Under the pieces are notes generated by a model that was not told where the DNA came from, made no database searches, and was given only the letters and a program-made list of their open reading frames with translations. From NCBI RefSeq assembly GCF_900090145.1, contig NZ_FMHI01000001.1:620001-684000 (forward strand): a DNA stretch of 64,000 nt, given 5' to 3'. The translations under genes and the position numbers were made by a program. The DNA is from Streptomyces sp. WMMB 322. GTDB lineage: Bacteria; Actinomycetota; Actinomycetes; Streptomycetales; Streptomycetaceae. Positions 7,552-16,128 of the stretch are shown here, in pieces. Within the stretch, counting starts at the first letter, position 1, and each line of letters starts with the position of its first letter.

Positions 7552-8660
7552 TGGCGCGCCTGACCTCGGCGCTGGGCAGGACGCCCGGCCCCTACGACCC
7601 GCCGCCCGCCGCACGGGAGTTGACGGCCACGTCCGCCGACGGCGCCCGGCTGCACGTCGAGATCCACGGGGAGGAGACGGACCCGGCCGTGGTGCTGATC
7701 CACGGCTGGACCTGCTCGACCCGCTTCTGGGGCGCCGTCATACGGGAGTTGACGCAGACCGGTCACCGGGTGATCGCGTACGACCAGCGCGGCCACGGCC
7801 GTACGCCGGGCACGGACCCGCACGCCTACAGCCCCGCCACGCTCGCGGACGACCTGTGCGCCGTGCTGGACGCGGCGCTGAAGCCGGGCGAACGGGCCGT
7901 GCTGGGCGGTCACTCCATGGGCGCCATGACCCTCATAGCCGCCGCGGGGCGTCCCGTCCTCGAGCAGCGGGCCGCCGCCCTGATGCTGTGCAACACGGGT
8001 GCGCACCGGCTCGTCGCGTCCGCGCGGGTCATCCCTCTGCGCTCGGAGCGTGCCCGTGAGCGGGCGCAACGGTTCCTGCTGCACTCCGGGCTGCCGCTCG
8101 GTCCCGTGTCGCCGCTGACGAAGAGGGCGATGAAGTACGGGACGATGGGCCCGGACGCGACACCCGAACAGGTCCTCGTGGTGGCCCGCATCGTGCACGC
8201 CTGCCGGCCGCGCGAGCGCGGAGCCTGGGGGCGCGTGCTCTCGAAGCTGGACATCGCGGCGAACGCCCGCGAGCTCGGCGTCCCGACGGCCGTGATCAGC
8301 GGCGCGGCCGACCGGCTGACACCGCCCGCGCTGGCCCGCGAAATCGCGGACGCGCTCCCGCAGTGCACCGGCCTGCACGAGCTGCCGCGACGCGGGCACA
8401 TGACGCCGGTCGAGACGCCGTCGATGGTGAGCGGGGTGCTGCGTGAACTCGTACGCGACCACCTCACCGACGCCGCTCCGGAGCGGGCCGGCATCCCTGC
8501 GCAGCAGGGGACCGGCAAGCAGGGGGCGGCCGGCGAGACCAAGACCGGGACCAAGGCCAAGTCCGGGGCCGGCAAGTCCGGAACCGGGACCAAGTCCGGG
8601 ACCAAGCGCAAGTCGCAGCAGCCGGAGTCGAGGACCGAGAAGAAGGAGGAGACGCCGTGA
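7551..8660 (+). CDS. Alpha/beta hydrolase with lysine-rich C-terminal tail
   Basis: A 369-residue protein. The alpha/beta-hydrolase core occupies about residues 20-295: VVLIHGWTCSTRFWG (oxyanion HGW), AYDQRGHGRT, nucleophile elbow VLGGHSMGAMTL with Ser in GHSMG, acid region VISGAADRLTPP and catalytic His in RRGHMTPVE. The last 60 residues are Lys/Gly/Thr/Ser-rich without bulky residues (for example KTGTKAKSGAGKSGTGTKSG). This tail is absent from ordinary family members and may bind nucleic acid, membrane or envelope polyanions. The start overlaps the monooxygenase stop by one base and the end overlaps the dehydrogenase start by 4 bp. The enzyme probably hydrolyses the ester produced by the monooxygenase. 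Confidence 0.92.
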   Translation: MARLTSALGRTPGPYDPPPAARELTATSADGARLHVEIHGEETDPAVVLIHGWTCSTRFWGAVIRELTQTGHRVIAYDQRGHGRTPGTDPHAYSPATLADDLCAVLDAALKPGERAVLGGHSMGAMTLIAAAGRPVLEQRAAALMLCNTGAHRLVASARVIPLRSERARERAQRFLLHSGLPLGPVSPLTKRAMKYGTMGPDATPEQVLVVARIVHACRPRERGAWGRVLSKLDIAANARELGVPTAVISGAADRLTPPALAREIADALPQCTGLHELPRRGHMTPVETPSMVSGVLRELVRDHLTDAAPERAGIPAQQGTGKQGAAGETKTGTKAKSGAGKSGTGTKSGTKRKSQQPESRTEKKEETP

Positions 8661-9547
8661 GCCGTCGTCGGAGCCTGGAGGGGCAGGTCGCGGTCGTCAC
8701 CGGAGCCGCCCGCGGTGTGGGGGAGCTGCTCGCGCGGAAGCTCTCCGCGCGCGGTGCGAAGGTCGCGCTGATCGGCCTGGAGCCCGATGAGTTGAAGCGG
8801 GTCAGCGAGTCCCTGCGCACGGACTCCGCGCACTGGCACGGTGACGTCACCGACCATGACGCGATGACCCGGATCGCCGGTGAGGTCAAGGACCGGTTCG
8901 GCAAGGTCGACCTGGTGGTCGCCAACGCGGGCGTCGCGAGCGGCGGGCCGTTCGTCGACTCCGATCCGGTCTCGTGGCGCCGCGTCATCGAGGTCAACCT
9001 CATCGGCGGCGCCGTGACCGGTCGGGCGTTTCTGCCCCAACTGATCGCCTCGCGCGGCTACTTCCTCCAGATAGCCTCGCTCGCCGCGATCACGCCCGCT
9101 CCGATGATGAGTGCGTACTGCTCCTCGAAGTCGGGCGTGGAGGCGTTCGCGCACTGCCTGGGTGCGGAGGTCGGCCACAAGGGGGTACGGGTCGGCGTCG
9201 GCTATCTGTCCTGGACGGACACCGACATGGTGCGCGGCGCCGACGAGGACGAGGTCATGCGGGACCTGCGGAAGCGGCTCCCGTGGCCGGCGAACCGCAC
9301 GTACCCGCTGGGCCCGGCCGTCGACCGCATCGTGGCCGGCATCGAACGCCGGTCCCGCCACGTGTACGGCCAGTGGTGGCTGCGGGGGATGCAGGGCATC
9401 CGCGGCTATCTGCCGTCCGTCATCGGGACGGTGGGGCAGCGGGAGATGCGCCGCATCGAACCGCGGCTCGCCGAAGCGGGCACCCGCACCGGGCTCGTGG
9501 GCGCGGGCGGCGCGGCGGACGAGGGGGAGCGCGCCGCGAAGCGGTGA
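8657..9547 (+). CDS. Short-chain dehydrogenase/reductase
   Basis: A 296-residue SDR starting at GTG 8657 within a GTGA overlap with the hydrolase. The NAD(P) motif is VVTGAARGVGELLA (TGxxxGxG), then LVVANAG (NNAG-like), the catalytic Ser in QIASLAAI and YCSSKSG (YxxxK). The length includes a C-terminal extension with VYGQWWLRGMQGIRGYLPSV, seen in SDRs that act on lipids or sit in mymA-type operons. It is likely to oxidise or reduce an alcohol/ketone in the same pathway as the upstream monooxygenase and hydrolase. It is the last gene of the three-gene operon. Repeat-rich intergenic DNA follows. Confidence 0.93.
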   Translation: MSRRRSLEGQVAVVTGAARGVGELLARKLSARGAKVALIGLEPDELKRVSESLRTDSAHWHGDVTDHDAMTRIAGEVKDRFGKVDLVVANAGVASGGPFVDSDPVSWRRVIEVNLIGGAVTGRAFLPQLIASRGYFLQIASLAAITPAPMMSAYCSSKSGVEAFAHCLGAEVGHKGVRVGVGYLSWTDTDMVRGADEDEVMRDLRKRLPWPANRTYPLGPAVDRIVAGIERRSRHVYGQWWLRGMQGIRGYLPSVIGTVGQREMRRIEPRLAEAGTRTGLVGAGGAADEGERAAKR

Positions 9548-10158
9548 TCTGCCCGCCGTGAAGTCGTGGCGCACCGACGGGAGTCGGGCGCCATGGAGAG
9601 GTGAGACGCCGGATGGCGGGACGGGCCCGCGGAGGTGACGTGCCCGGGGGCGTGATGCTCCCGCGGACGTGACGTGCCCGGGGACATCGCGCGCCGTCAC
9701 GGAGCGGCGCTCGCCATGGAGACGTGACGCGGGCACGGCGCGGCACGCGGGGAGGGCGCACCGACCCTGCCGGGGGTGCGCCCTCCCCGAACCATTTCGG
9801 CAGCCCCGACGGACGGCCACCGGGCCCGCCGTTGCCATCGAGGGCGCTGCTGGGATCGAGGGCGCTGCTGAGGCGCGGTCGGAGCGGGTACGTGCACAGG
9901 TGCGGCGCCGAAGGGCCGTCACGGCAGGAGGGCCGGGCCACGCCCGTGCGGCTCCCGTGGACGGAGGCGGCGAACGGTGTGGCGTGGCCGTCGGTGCGAC
10001 GGCCGAGCGGGTACCCGGGCGGTTTCGCGGGGCGGCAACTCGTGGGCGGTGGCTGTCTGTCGGGGCAGCACGGTGCACGGTTCCCGGGCCGCTCGCCCGG
10101 AGCTCACGGGCACATACATCGGGTCGGGCACGAGGTCGGGAGACCTCCGACCTGCGGG
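9548..10158. repeat. Gene-free stretch with imperfect short repeats
   Basis: I find no convincing gene in these 610 bases. They hold a pair of 24-bp near-identical units at 9626-9649 and 9660-9683 (one mismatch, core GTGACGTGCCCGGGG), related CCATGGAGA(G/C)GTGA segments at about 9591 and 9715, and a perfect 16-bp direct repeat ATCGAGGGCGCTGCTG at 9837-9852 and 9855-9870. The SsgA-like gene converges from the other side, so terminators may be here, but no strong hairpin stands out. Confidence 0.6.
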
Positions 10159-10572
10159 TCAGACGCCGCGCAGCAGGGCGGCCAGGCCCGTCTCCACGTC
10201 CGTCTCGCCGTGTTCCTGACCCGCGGCGACCACGTCGTACGAGCGCAGGAGGAAGCAGCGCAGATCCGCGCTGTCGAACTCCACGACGGCGACGCCCTCG
10301 TGGGAGAGCAGTTCGATCACCGTGCTGGTGCCGCTGCGCGGCCACACGTGCACGTCGCCCTCGCCGGCGGGTTCGTGGAGGCCTGCGTCGAGCAGTTCGC
10401 GTCCGAAGGCCCAGGCGACCTCCCCGCCGTCGAGGGAGGCGTCGGCGGGGAAGACGATGCGGACCGCGAGCGGGTCGGTGGTGTCGTATCGGAGTGCGGC
10501 TCGCAGGTCCCTGCTGGTGTGCGGATCGGCGATGAGACGGGCCTGCACGGCGTGGTCGAAGACTGCGGACAT
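10159..10572 (-). CDS. SsgA-like sporulation and cell division protein (SALP)
   Basis: A 137-residue protein from ATG 10572 with AGGAG a few bases upstream. The family signature is clear: RAALRYDTTDPLAVRIVF, VAWAFGRELLDAGLHEPAG and GDVHVWPR match the SsgA/SsgB pattern of LRYD-DPYAV, W-FARDLL-GL and GDV-VWP. SALPs are small, DNA-free proteins of sporulating actinomycetes that localise or control divisome and cell-wall machinery during septation and spore maturation. Which paralogue (SsgA-G) cannot be decided here. It stands alone, divergent from the nickel transporter operon. Confidence 0.92.
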   Translation of the reverse strand: MSAVFDHAVQARLIADPHTSRDLRAALRYDTTDPLAVRIVFPADASLDGGEVAWAFGRELLDAGLHEPAGEGDVHVWPRSGTSTVIELLSHEGVAVVEFDSADLRCFLLRSYDVVAAGQEHGETDVETGLAALLRGV

Positions 10573-10758
10573 CCTCTGCTCCTATGTCGTCGGGGCGGCC
10601 CCGGCCGTCCCTCCCGTGTAGCCCTATCCCCATGAGAGACGCACGGGATGGGCGGGAGTCACCGGAAAAAGCGGGTGAGGTGTGCCACAGGCTGCCCACA
10701 ACCGGTCTTCTGTGAACACCCGATGCACCCCCGGGTATTTCGAGCAATGGACCCGCTC

Positions 10759-10789
10759 TTGCAATCCATTTGCAGGAAGGCCCTATCAT
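10759..10789 (+). promoter_or_regulatory. Nur box overlapping the nikMN promoter
   Basis: TGCAA (10760-10764), five bases, TTGCA (10770-10774) exactly matches the tGCaa-N5-ttGCA consensus described for Nur, the nickel-responsive Fur-family repressor of Streptomyces. It overlaps a possible -35 TTGCAA (10759-10764) that lies 19 bp before a possible -10 TATCAT (10784-10789). The nikMN ATG follows at 10845. The arrangement predicts repression when nickel is plentiful. Confidence 0.75.
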
Positions 10790-10844
10790 CGAACGGATGT
10801 GTACTGGCCGCGGGAGCGGGCCGACCTAGAAGCGGAGTGGCGTC

Positions 10845-12218
10845 ATGCATGTGCCGGACGGATTCATCAACGCCCCCGTGTCCGTCGCCGCGGGTGCGGT
10901 CGCGGCGGGCGCGGTCGCGGTCTCGCTGCGCGGCGCGCGGCGCGAACTGGGCGCGGTGGCAGGCCGTTCCGCGGGAGACGGGTCAGGAAACCCGGCCGCG
11001 GACGCGGCGGCGGCCGGTGACCGCACCGCGCCGCTGGCGGGGCTCGTCGCGGCGTTCATCTTCGCCGTGCAGATGCTCAACTTCCCCGTGGCGGCGGGCA
11101 CCAGCGGCCATCTGCTGGGCGGAGCGCTGGCGGCGATACTCGTCGGCCCGTACACCGGTGTGCTCTGCGTCTCCGTCGTCCTTCTCATGCAGGGTGTGCT
11201 GTTCGCCGACGGCGGTCTGACCGCTCTCGGCGTGAACATCGTGGTCATGGGCGTGGTGACGGTCCTCGTCGCCTACGGGATCTTCCGGGTTCTGGTGCGG
11301 CTGCTGCCGCGCGGCCGGGGAGGCGTCACGGTCGCCTCGTTCGCGGCGGCGCTCGTCTCGGTGCCCGCGGCGGCGATCGCCTTCACGGGGATCTACGCCG
11401 TCGGAGGCACCGCGGACGTCGCGCTCGGCAGGGTCTTCGCGGCCATGACGGGCGTGCATGTGCTGATCGGCATCGGCGAGGCGGCGATCACCGCCGCCAC
11501 GGTCGGCGCCGTCGTAGCGGTGCGGCCCGATCTCGTCCACGGGGCACGGGACTTCGCCTCGCGGCCGCTGGAGCTGCGTACGGCTGCGGTGGCGGCTCCG
11601 GGCGGCGGCACGGTGCCACCGCGTGCCCGTCCCGCCGCCGGCTCCGCCGCGGACGCTGCGGGCGGCTCCGTTGCAGCCTCCGCCACCGACTCCTCCGCCA
11701 CCGACTCCCCCAACGGCAGCACGACTTCGCCCGAGCGCGAGCCGGGGGCCGAGGCCGGGCCCGGGTCCGAGTCCGCGTCCGGGCCCGGGTCCGGTTCCGA
11801 GGTCGAGCCCGTCACCGCCCACACCGTGCCGGCCCGCCCGGCCCGCACCAACCGCGGCCTGTGGATCGGGGGCCTGGCGGCGACCGTGATCTGCGCGGGA
11901 GTCGTCAGCTTCTACGCGTCCGCCAGCCCCGACGGCCTGGAGAAGGTCGCCGCCGACAACGGCATCGACAAGCAGGCCGAGGACCATGCGGTGAAGGACT
12001 CCCCGCTCGCCGACTACGGCGTCGGGGGCATCGCCGACCCCCGCCTCTCCGGCGGGCTCGCGGGCGTCATCGGCGCGGGTGCGACCCTCGCCGTTGGCAG
12101 CAGCGTCTTCGTCGCCGTGCGCCGCCGCCGTGAGGGACGGCCGGGGCAGCCGGAGGCCGTCGGCGCCGCGACTTCGCAGGGCGGGAGCTCCGGCCGGAGC
12201 GGGAACGAGACGGCCTGA
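10845..12218 (+). CDS. nikMN: NikMN-type substrate-binding component of a nickel/cobalt ECF transporter
   Basis: A 457-residue fused S component. Residues 1-230 are the CbiM/NikM domain with the diagnostic metal-chelating N-terminus MHVPDGF, several membrane segments and GTSGHLLGG (His89). About 90 Ser/Glu/Gly-rich residues follow. A NikN/CbiN-like PDGLE domain comes last, with one helix, ASPDGLEKVA, and a final membrane helix before a polar tail. The extra 25-residue polar insert after helix 1 and the long linker make it larger than most. The Nur box upstream favours nickel over cobalt. NikQ follows after one base. The RBS is GGAG before ATG 10845. It lies in the cell membrane and delivers metal via NikQ and NikO. 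Confidence 0.9.
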   Translation: MHVPDGFINAPVSVAAGAVAAGAVAVSLRGARRELGAVAGRSAGDGSGNPAADAAAAGDRTAPLAGLVAAFIFAVQMLNFPVAAGTSGHLLGGALAAILVGPYTGVLCVSVVLLMQGVLFADGGLTALGVNIVVMGVVTVLVAYGIFRVLVRLLPRGRGGVTVASFAAALVSVPAAAIAFTGIYAVGGTADVALGRVFAAMTGVHVLIGIGEAAITAATVGAVVAVRPDLVHGARDFASRPLELRTAAVAAPGGGTVPPRARPAAGSAADAAGGSVAASATDSSATDSPNGSTTSPEREPGAEAGPGSESASGPGSGSEVEPVTAHTVPARPARTNRGLWIGGLAATVICAGVVSFYASASPDGLEKVAADNGIDKQAEDHAVKDSPLADYGVGGIADPRLSGGLAGVIGAGATLAVGSSVFVAVRRRREGRPGQPEAVGAATSQGGSSGRSGNETA

Positions 12219-12219
12219 G

Positions 12220-12981
12220 ATGGGTGCGGGCCACGCCCACAAGCTCTATCTGCACGGGCGGTCACCCGTGCATGCGCTGCCGCCCCACTGCAAACTCGCC
12301 GCGGTCTTCTGCTTCGTGCTGGTGGTCGTGTCGACCCCGCGCGAAGCGATGTGGGCGTTCGCGCTGTACGCGGTGCTGCTCGCCGCGGTGGCCCGCGCAG
12401 GGCGCGTGCCCTACGGGCATCTGCTGAAGCGGATGGTCATCGAAGTGCCGTTCGTGGCGTTCGCGGTGCTGATGCCATTCGTCGCGCGGGGTCCGTACGT
12501 CGACGTGCTGGGCGTGCAGTTGTCGTCGTCCGGGCTGTGGGGCGCCTGGAACGTCCTCGCCAAGGGCACGCTCGGTGTCGCCGCCTCGGTGCTGCTCGCC
12601 TCGACGACGGAGCTGCGTGAACTCCTGCTGGGGCTGCAGCGGTTGAGGCTGCCGCCGCTGCTCGTGCAGATCGCGTCCTTCATGATCCGCTACGGCGACG
12701 TCGTCACGGACGAGATGCGCCGGATGCGGATCGCGCGTCTGTCCCGCGGCTTCCGTGCGCGCGGCGTGCGGCAGTGGGGTGTGCTGGCCAAGTCGGCGGG
12801 TGCGCTGTTCATCCGCTCCTACGAGCGCGGCGAGCGCGTCCATCTGGCCATGGTCAGCCGTGGTTACACCGGCACGATGCCCGTCATCGACGAGGTGAAC
12901 GCGACCCGCACGCAGTGGACGGGCGCCGCGGCCCTCCCGCTCGCGGCGCTGGCGGTCTGCCTGATGGGATGGGCGCTGTGA
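12220..12981 (+). CDS. nikQ: ECF transporter transmembrane T component (CbiQ/NikQ)
   Basis: A 253-residue membrane protein from ATG 12220, one base after the nikMN stop. It has the CbiQ plan: N-terminal [16 protein letters not shown], four to five hydrophobic segments, and the cytoplasmic coupling helices with the Ala-Arg-Gly-type motifs near [14 protein letters not shown] and [19 protein letters not shown]. In the family these helices contact the ATPase. It serves as the transmembrane coupling subunit of the nickel ECF transporter. The stop overlaps the likely nikO GTG start by 4 bp. Confidence 0.92.
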   Translation: MGAGHAHKLYLHGRSPVHALPPHCKLAAVFCFVLVVVSTPREAMWAFALYAVLLAAVARAGRVPYGHLLKRMVIEVPFVAFAVLMPFVARGPYVDVLGVQLSSSGLWGAWNVLAKGTLGVAASVLLASTTELRELLLGLQRLRLPPLLVQIASFMIRYGDVVTDEMRRMRIARLSRGFRARGVRQWGVLAKSAGALFIRSYERGERVHLAMVSRGYTGTMPVIDEVNATRTQWTGAAALPLAALAVCLMGWAL

Positions 12982-13958
12982 CCGGCGACAGCAGGAGCGA
13001 GACCACGCACGACATCGATGGCGGAAGCCCCGGACGCCCGGGAAGCCCCGCGCAGAGCACCGGCCCCGCGGAGGGCACCGGCCCCGCGGAGGGCACCGGC
13101 CCCGCGGAGGGCACCGGCCCCGCGGAGGGCACCGGCCCCGCGGAGGGCACCGGCCCCGCGGAGGGCACCGGCGACGCCGCGGGCCGTGCGGCGGCGGGTG
13201 CGGTGCCGCCGCCTTCCCTGGACGTGGCGGGGGTCGCCTACGCCTACCCCGACGGCCACCAGGCCCTGTTCGGCGTCGACCTCACCGTCCCGCGCGGCGA
13301 GCGGGTCGCGCTGCTCGGCCCGAACGGGGCGGGCAAGACGACTCTGGTGCTGCACCTCAACGGCATCCTCACCGCCGGCGCGGGTTCCGTGACGGTCGCG
13401 GGGCTGCCCGTGGCGCCGGGGAACCTCGCGGAGATCCGGCGGCGGGTCGGCATCGTCTTCCAGGACCCCGACGACCAGCTGTTCATGCCGACCGTGCGCG
13501 AGGATGTCGCTTTCGGTCCGGCCACCGCCGGGCTGCGCGGCGCGGAGCTCGCCTCGCGCGTGCACGACGCACTCGCCCAGGTCGGGATGGAGGCGCACGC
13601 CGACCGTCCTCCGCACCACCTCTCCTTCGGGCAGCGCCGCCGTGTCGCGGTGGCCACCGTGCTGGCCATGCAGCCGGAGATCCTGGTTCTGGACGAGCCG
13701 TCCTCGAACCTCGACCCGGCCTCGCGCCGCGAACTGGCGGACATCCTCCGGCGGCTGGACGTGACGGTGCTGATGGTCACGCACGACCTGCCGTACGCGC
13801 TCCAACTGTGCCCGCGATCGGTGGTGCTGAGCGACGGCGTGATCGTCGCGGACGGCGCGACGCAGGAACTCCTGTGTGACGAGGAGCTGTTGGCCGCGCA
13901 CCGCCTGGAACTGCCGTTCGGCTTCGACCCCGGCTCGGTGAGAGTCCCGCAGCGATAG
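12978..13958 (+). CDS. nikO: ECF transporter ATP-binding protein (CbiO/NikO) with repeat-containing N-terminus
   Basis: A 326-residue ATPase. The ABC domain spans about residues 75-310: Walker [20 protein letters not shown]-loop [10 protein letters not shown], signature [12 protein letters not shown], Walker [14 protein letters not shown] and H-loop VTHDLPYAL. This matches the CbiO class. The first 70 residues are unusual, with six perfect copies of TGPAEG encoded by an 18-bp tandem repeat. The start is taken as GTG 12978 in a GTGA overlap with nikQ; ATG 12969 is an alternative. It energises nickel uptake together with NikMN and NikQ. Confidence 0.92.
   Translation: MTGDSRSETTHDIDGGSPGRPGSPAQSTGPAEGTGPAEGTGPAEGTGPAEGTGPAEGTGPAEGTGDAAGRAAAGAVPPPSLDVAGVAYAYPDGHQALFGVDLTVPRGERVALLGPNGAGKTTLVLHLNGILTAGAGSVTVAGLPVAPGNLAEIRRRVGIVFQDPDDQLFMPTVREDVAFGPATAGLRGAELASRVHDALAQVGMEAHADRPPHHLSFGQRRRVAVATVLAMQPEILVLDEPSSNLDPASRRELADILRRLDVTVLMVTHDLPYALQLCPRSVVLSDGVIVADGATQELLCDEELLAAHRLELPFGFDPGSVRVPQR
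13057..13172 (+). repeat. 18-bp coding minisatellite inside nikO
   Basis: Six identical copies of GCACCGGCCCCGCGGAGG begin at 13057, 13075, 13093, 13111, 13129 and 13147, with an 8-bp partial at 13165. Each unit encodes TGPAEG. Because the unit is a multiple of three, copy-number change would alter linker length without a frameshift. Confidence 0.97.
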
Positions 13959-14006
13959 CACCATGGACGGTGCACGGACGACGGCTCGAGTGGGACGGAC
14001 AGTGGC

Positions 14007-15302
14007 GTGAAGGCTCAAGACGCTGAGAACGCGGTGGACGTCCACGGCACCGTGGCGGAGGGCTACGAGCCCCTGAGGGAGGCGTTCGCGGCCAACTTCG
14101 CCGACCGCGGCGAGACCGGAGCGGCCCTGACCGTGCACCGGGACGGACAAGTCGTCGCCGACCTGTGGGGAGGGCGCAAGAACGCCCGGCCCGGACAGGA
14201 CGACGATGCCCTGTGGCAGGAGGAGACCGCCGCCGTCATCCGCTCCGCCTCGAAGGGCCCGGCCGCCGCGGTGCTCCACATGCTCCACCAGCGGGGCCAG
14301 TTGGACCTGGACGCGCCTGTCGCCACGTACTGGCCGGAGTTCAAGTCGAACGGCAAGGAACGTCTGCTGGTGCGGCACGTGCTCGCCCACCGTGCCGGTC
14401 TGCCCACTCTCGACTCCCCGCTCACGCCCGGGCAGGCCGTCGACGGCGTGAGCGGCCCGTCCGCGCTCGCCGCGCAGGCCACGCTGTGGGAGCCGGGCAC
14501 CGACCACGGCTACCACCCGCACACCTACGGCTGGCTCATCGGCGAGCTCGTGCAGCGGGCGACGGGACGCACCCTGGGACGCTGGTTCGCGGAGGAGGTC
14601 GCGAACCCGCTCGGGCTGCGCATGTGGTTCGGACTTCCCGCGACCGAGGAAGTCCCGGACGGAGGCGTGGACTTGGCGCTCCTGGCCGAGGTGCCCACCC
14701 CGGAACAGCGAGCCGCCACGGGACTTCGCACACGTCCGAAGGCGTCGGTGACCCGGGCCTACGGCGACCCGGCCTCGCTGACGAGGCGGGCGTTCGACGC
14801 GGTCGCCCCGCGCCCCGACGAAAGCGATCCGGCGTGGCTCGCGGCCGGGCTCCCCGGCTCCGGCAGCGTCGCCACGGCCCGATCCCTCTCGCGCTTCTAC
14901 GCGGCGCTGATCGGCCCGGTCGAGGCGCGGTCCGTGCCCGGTGCGCACGGGGCGGCGGGCCGGGCCGTGGGCGGCCGGCCCTACGGGCGGGGCACCGGCG
15001 TCGCGGGCGGCCGGCTGTTCACGCCGGCGACCCTGACGCAGGCGCGCTCCCAGGAGTCGAGCGGGCCGGACCGTGTGCTGGTGGTCAACTCCCGTTTCGG
15101 GCTGGGGTTCATGCTCCACGGGCCGGGGGCGCCGATGCTCGCGCAGGGCTCGTTCGGCCACCCGGGCCGCGGCGGTTCCCTGGCCTTCGCCGATCCCGAG
15201 TCCGGCACCGCCTTCGCGTACGTGACCGCCGCCATGCAACGCTCGGTCACCTCGGACCCGCGTGCCCACGCCCTCGTGGCAGCGCTGCGCGCCTGCCTCT
15301 GA
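14007..15302 (+). CDS. Serine hydrolase of the beta-lactamase / EstB family
   Basis: A 431-residue class C-like serine hydrolase from GTG 14007. The catalytic SxxK is SASK in AVIRSASKGPAAAVLHMLHQ. The conserved LLVRHVLAHRAGLPTL segment follows, then the Tyr region PGTDHGYHPHTYGWLIGELV, and near the end FGHPGRGGSLAFADPESG, where HPGRGG takes the place of the K/H-x-G motif. There is no signal peptide, so a cytoplasmic esterase is more likely than a secreted beta-lactamase. It starts 48 bp after nikO but has no functional link to nickel. It ends toward a large inverted repeat and a convergent HATPase gene. Confidence 0.9.
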   Translation: MKAQDAENAVDVHGTVAEGYEPLREAFAANFADRGETGAALTVHRDGQVVADLWGGRKNARPGQDDDALWQEETAAVIRSASKGPAAAVLHMLHQRGQLDLDAPVATYWPEFKSNGKERLLVRHVLAHRAGLPTLDSPLTPGQAVDGVSGPSALAAQATLWEPGTDHGYHPHTYGWLIGELVQRATGRTLGRWFAEEVANPLGLRMWFGLPATEEVPDGGVDLALLAEVPTPEQRAATGLRTRPKASVTRAYGDPASLTRRAFDAVAPRPDESDPAWLAAGLPGSGSVATARSLSRFYAALIGPVEARSVPGAHGAAGRAVGGRPYGRGTGVAGGRLFTPATLTQARSQESSGPDRVLVVNSRFGLGFMLHGPGAPMLAQGSFGHPGRGGSLAFADPESGTAFAYVTAAMQRSVTSDPRAHALVAALRACL

Positions 15303-15481
15303 CGGACCCTGAGGGACGGTGAGTGGCGTCGTGAGGGGGCCTGAGGGCATTTCAGGGGCGCGTGCGTGGCCCCTCACACGCAGCCCTGAACGACGACCGC
15401 CGGACGTCCGCCCCGGCGTCCGGCGGCCATACGCTCCGGCGCCCGCCCCGGCGTCCGCCGAACGCCACGCGTCCGGCGGCC

Positions 15482-15548
15482 GGTTGAAAGCCGCGCGCGG
15501 TCGGGCCGCTTCACCCGGACCGGGCCGGACCGCGCACGGCTTTCAACC
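15482..15548. terminator. Large inverted repeat at a convergent gene junction
   Basis: The left arm 15482-15502 and right arm 15528-15548 pair over 21 bp with one internal mismatch (outer half GGTTGAAAGCCG / CGGCTTTCAACC) around a 25-base loop. The right arm covers the stop codon of the minus-strand HATPase gene. It probably acts as a bidirectional terminator for that gene and for the serine hydrolase 180 bp away. The rest of 15303-15481 holds only GC-rich CGTCCGGCG-type short repeats. Confidence 0.8.
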
Positions 15549-16088
15549 CAGCAGCTGCGCCCAGACGGCGCTGCCGCGCGTGACCGGGGAGACCGCAACG
15601 CCCCAGCACTCGGCCAGCGATTCGACGATGTACAGCCCGCGCCCCGACTCCTTCTCGGCCGTCGGCGCGGCCGGCTGCGGTGCGCGGCTGCTGGTGTCGT
15701 CGTCGTGCACCTCCACGCGCACCCCGTGGTAGGGGGAGTAGGACGTGGCGCACACGATCCACACGCTGTCGGTGTGCGTGACCGCGTTGGTGATCAACTC
15801 CGTGAGCACCAGGGCGGCTTGCTCGCGTAAATCGGGGGAGGCGCCTCGGCGCGTGAGCCAGCGGTCCAGCGAGTGCCGGGCCCGGGGGACGCTGACGTCC
15901 TCGGCCGGGAGCCGGAGCGCGTGTGAATCCGTACCGGGGCCGGTCGGGGGGCGCGGTGGGCGGTGGTGCGTGGGGGGCACGCTCAAGGGGAGCACGAGCT
16001 CACTATGGGCGCTGCGGTCTTCAACTCGCAAGCTTCCTTCTGATAATTTCAGACTGAAGGCGCAATCAAGCGGCTTGAGTTGGCGCAT
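15543..16088 (-). CDS. HATPase-domain anti-sigma-factor-like regulatory protein
   Basis: A 181-residue protein with one GHKL ATPase domain at about residues 60-175. The N box is LVLTELITNAVTHTDSVWI, followed by VRVEVHDDD and the G box ESGRGLYIVESLAECWGV. It matches the RsbW/SpoIIAB-like proteins common in Streptomyces, which bind sigma or anti-sigma-antagonist partners, or act beside XRE/DUF397 proteins. I use ATG 16088 because GGGAG lies upstream, but codons 1-25 are unusually AT-rich and a GTG near 15995 could be the real start, leaving that AT-rich DNA as promoter. Divergent from the XRE gene at 16178, as in whiJ-type loci. Confidence 0.85.
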   Translation of the reverse strand: MRQLKPLDCAFSLKLSEGSLRVEDRSAHSELVLPLSVPPTHHRPPRPPTGPGTDSHALRLPAEDVSVPRARHSLDRWLTRRGASPDLREQAALVLTELITNAVTHTDSVWIVCATSYSPYHGVRVEVHDDDTSSRAPQPAAPTAEKESGRGLYIVESLAECWGVAVSPVTRGSAVWAQLLG

Positions 16089-16115
16089 TTTGGTGCGTCT
16101 CCCGATCGGTTGCGG

Positions 16116-16128
16116 CCGTACTGTACGG
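16116..16128. promoter_or_regulatory. Perfect 13-bp palindrome between divergent HATPase and XRE genes
   Basis: CCGTAC-T-GTACGG lies in the 89-bp gap between the start codons at 16088 and 16178. Its symmetry and position suggest an operator, possibly for the XRE protein encoded next to it. Confidence 0.5.

Noticed and set aside
10573..10844. Cobalamin riboswitch before the CbiM-like gene
   Set aside because: No B12-box-like sequence or suitable fold was seen; the Nur box explains control.
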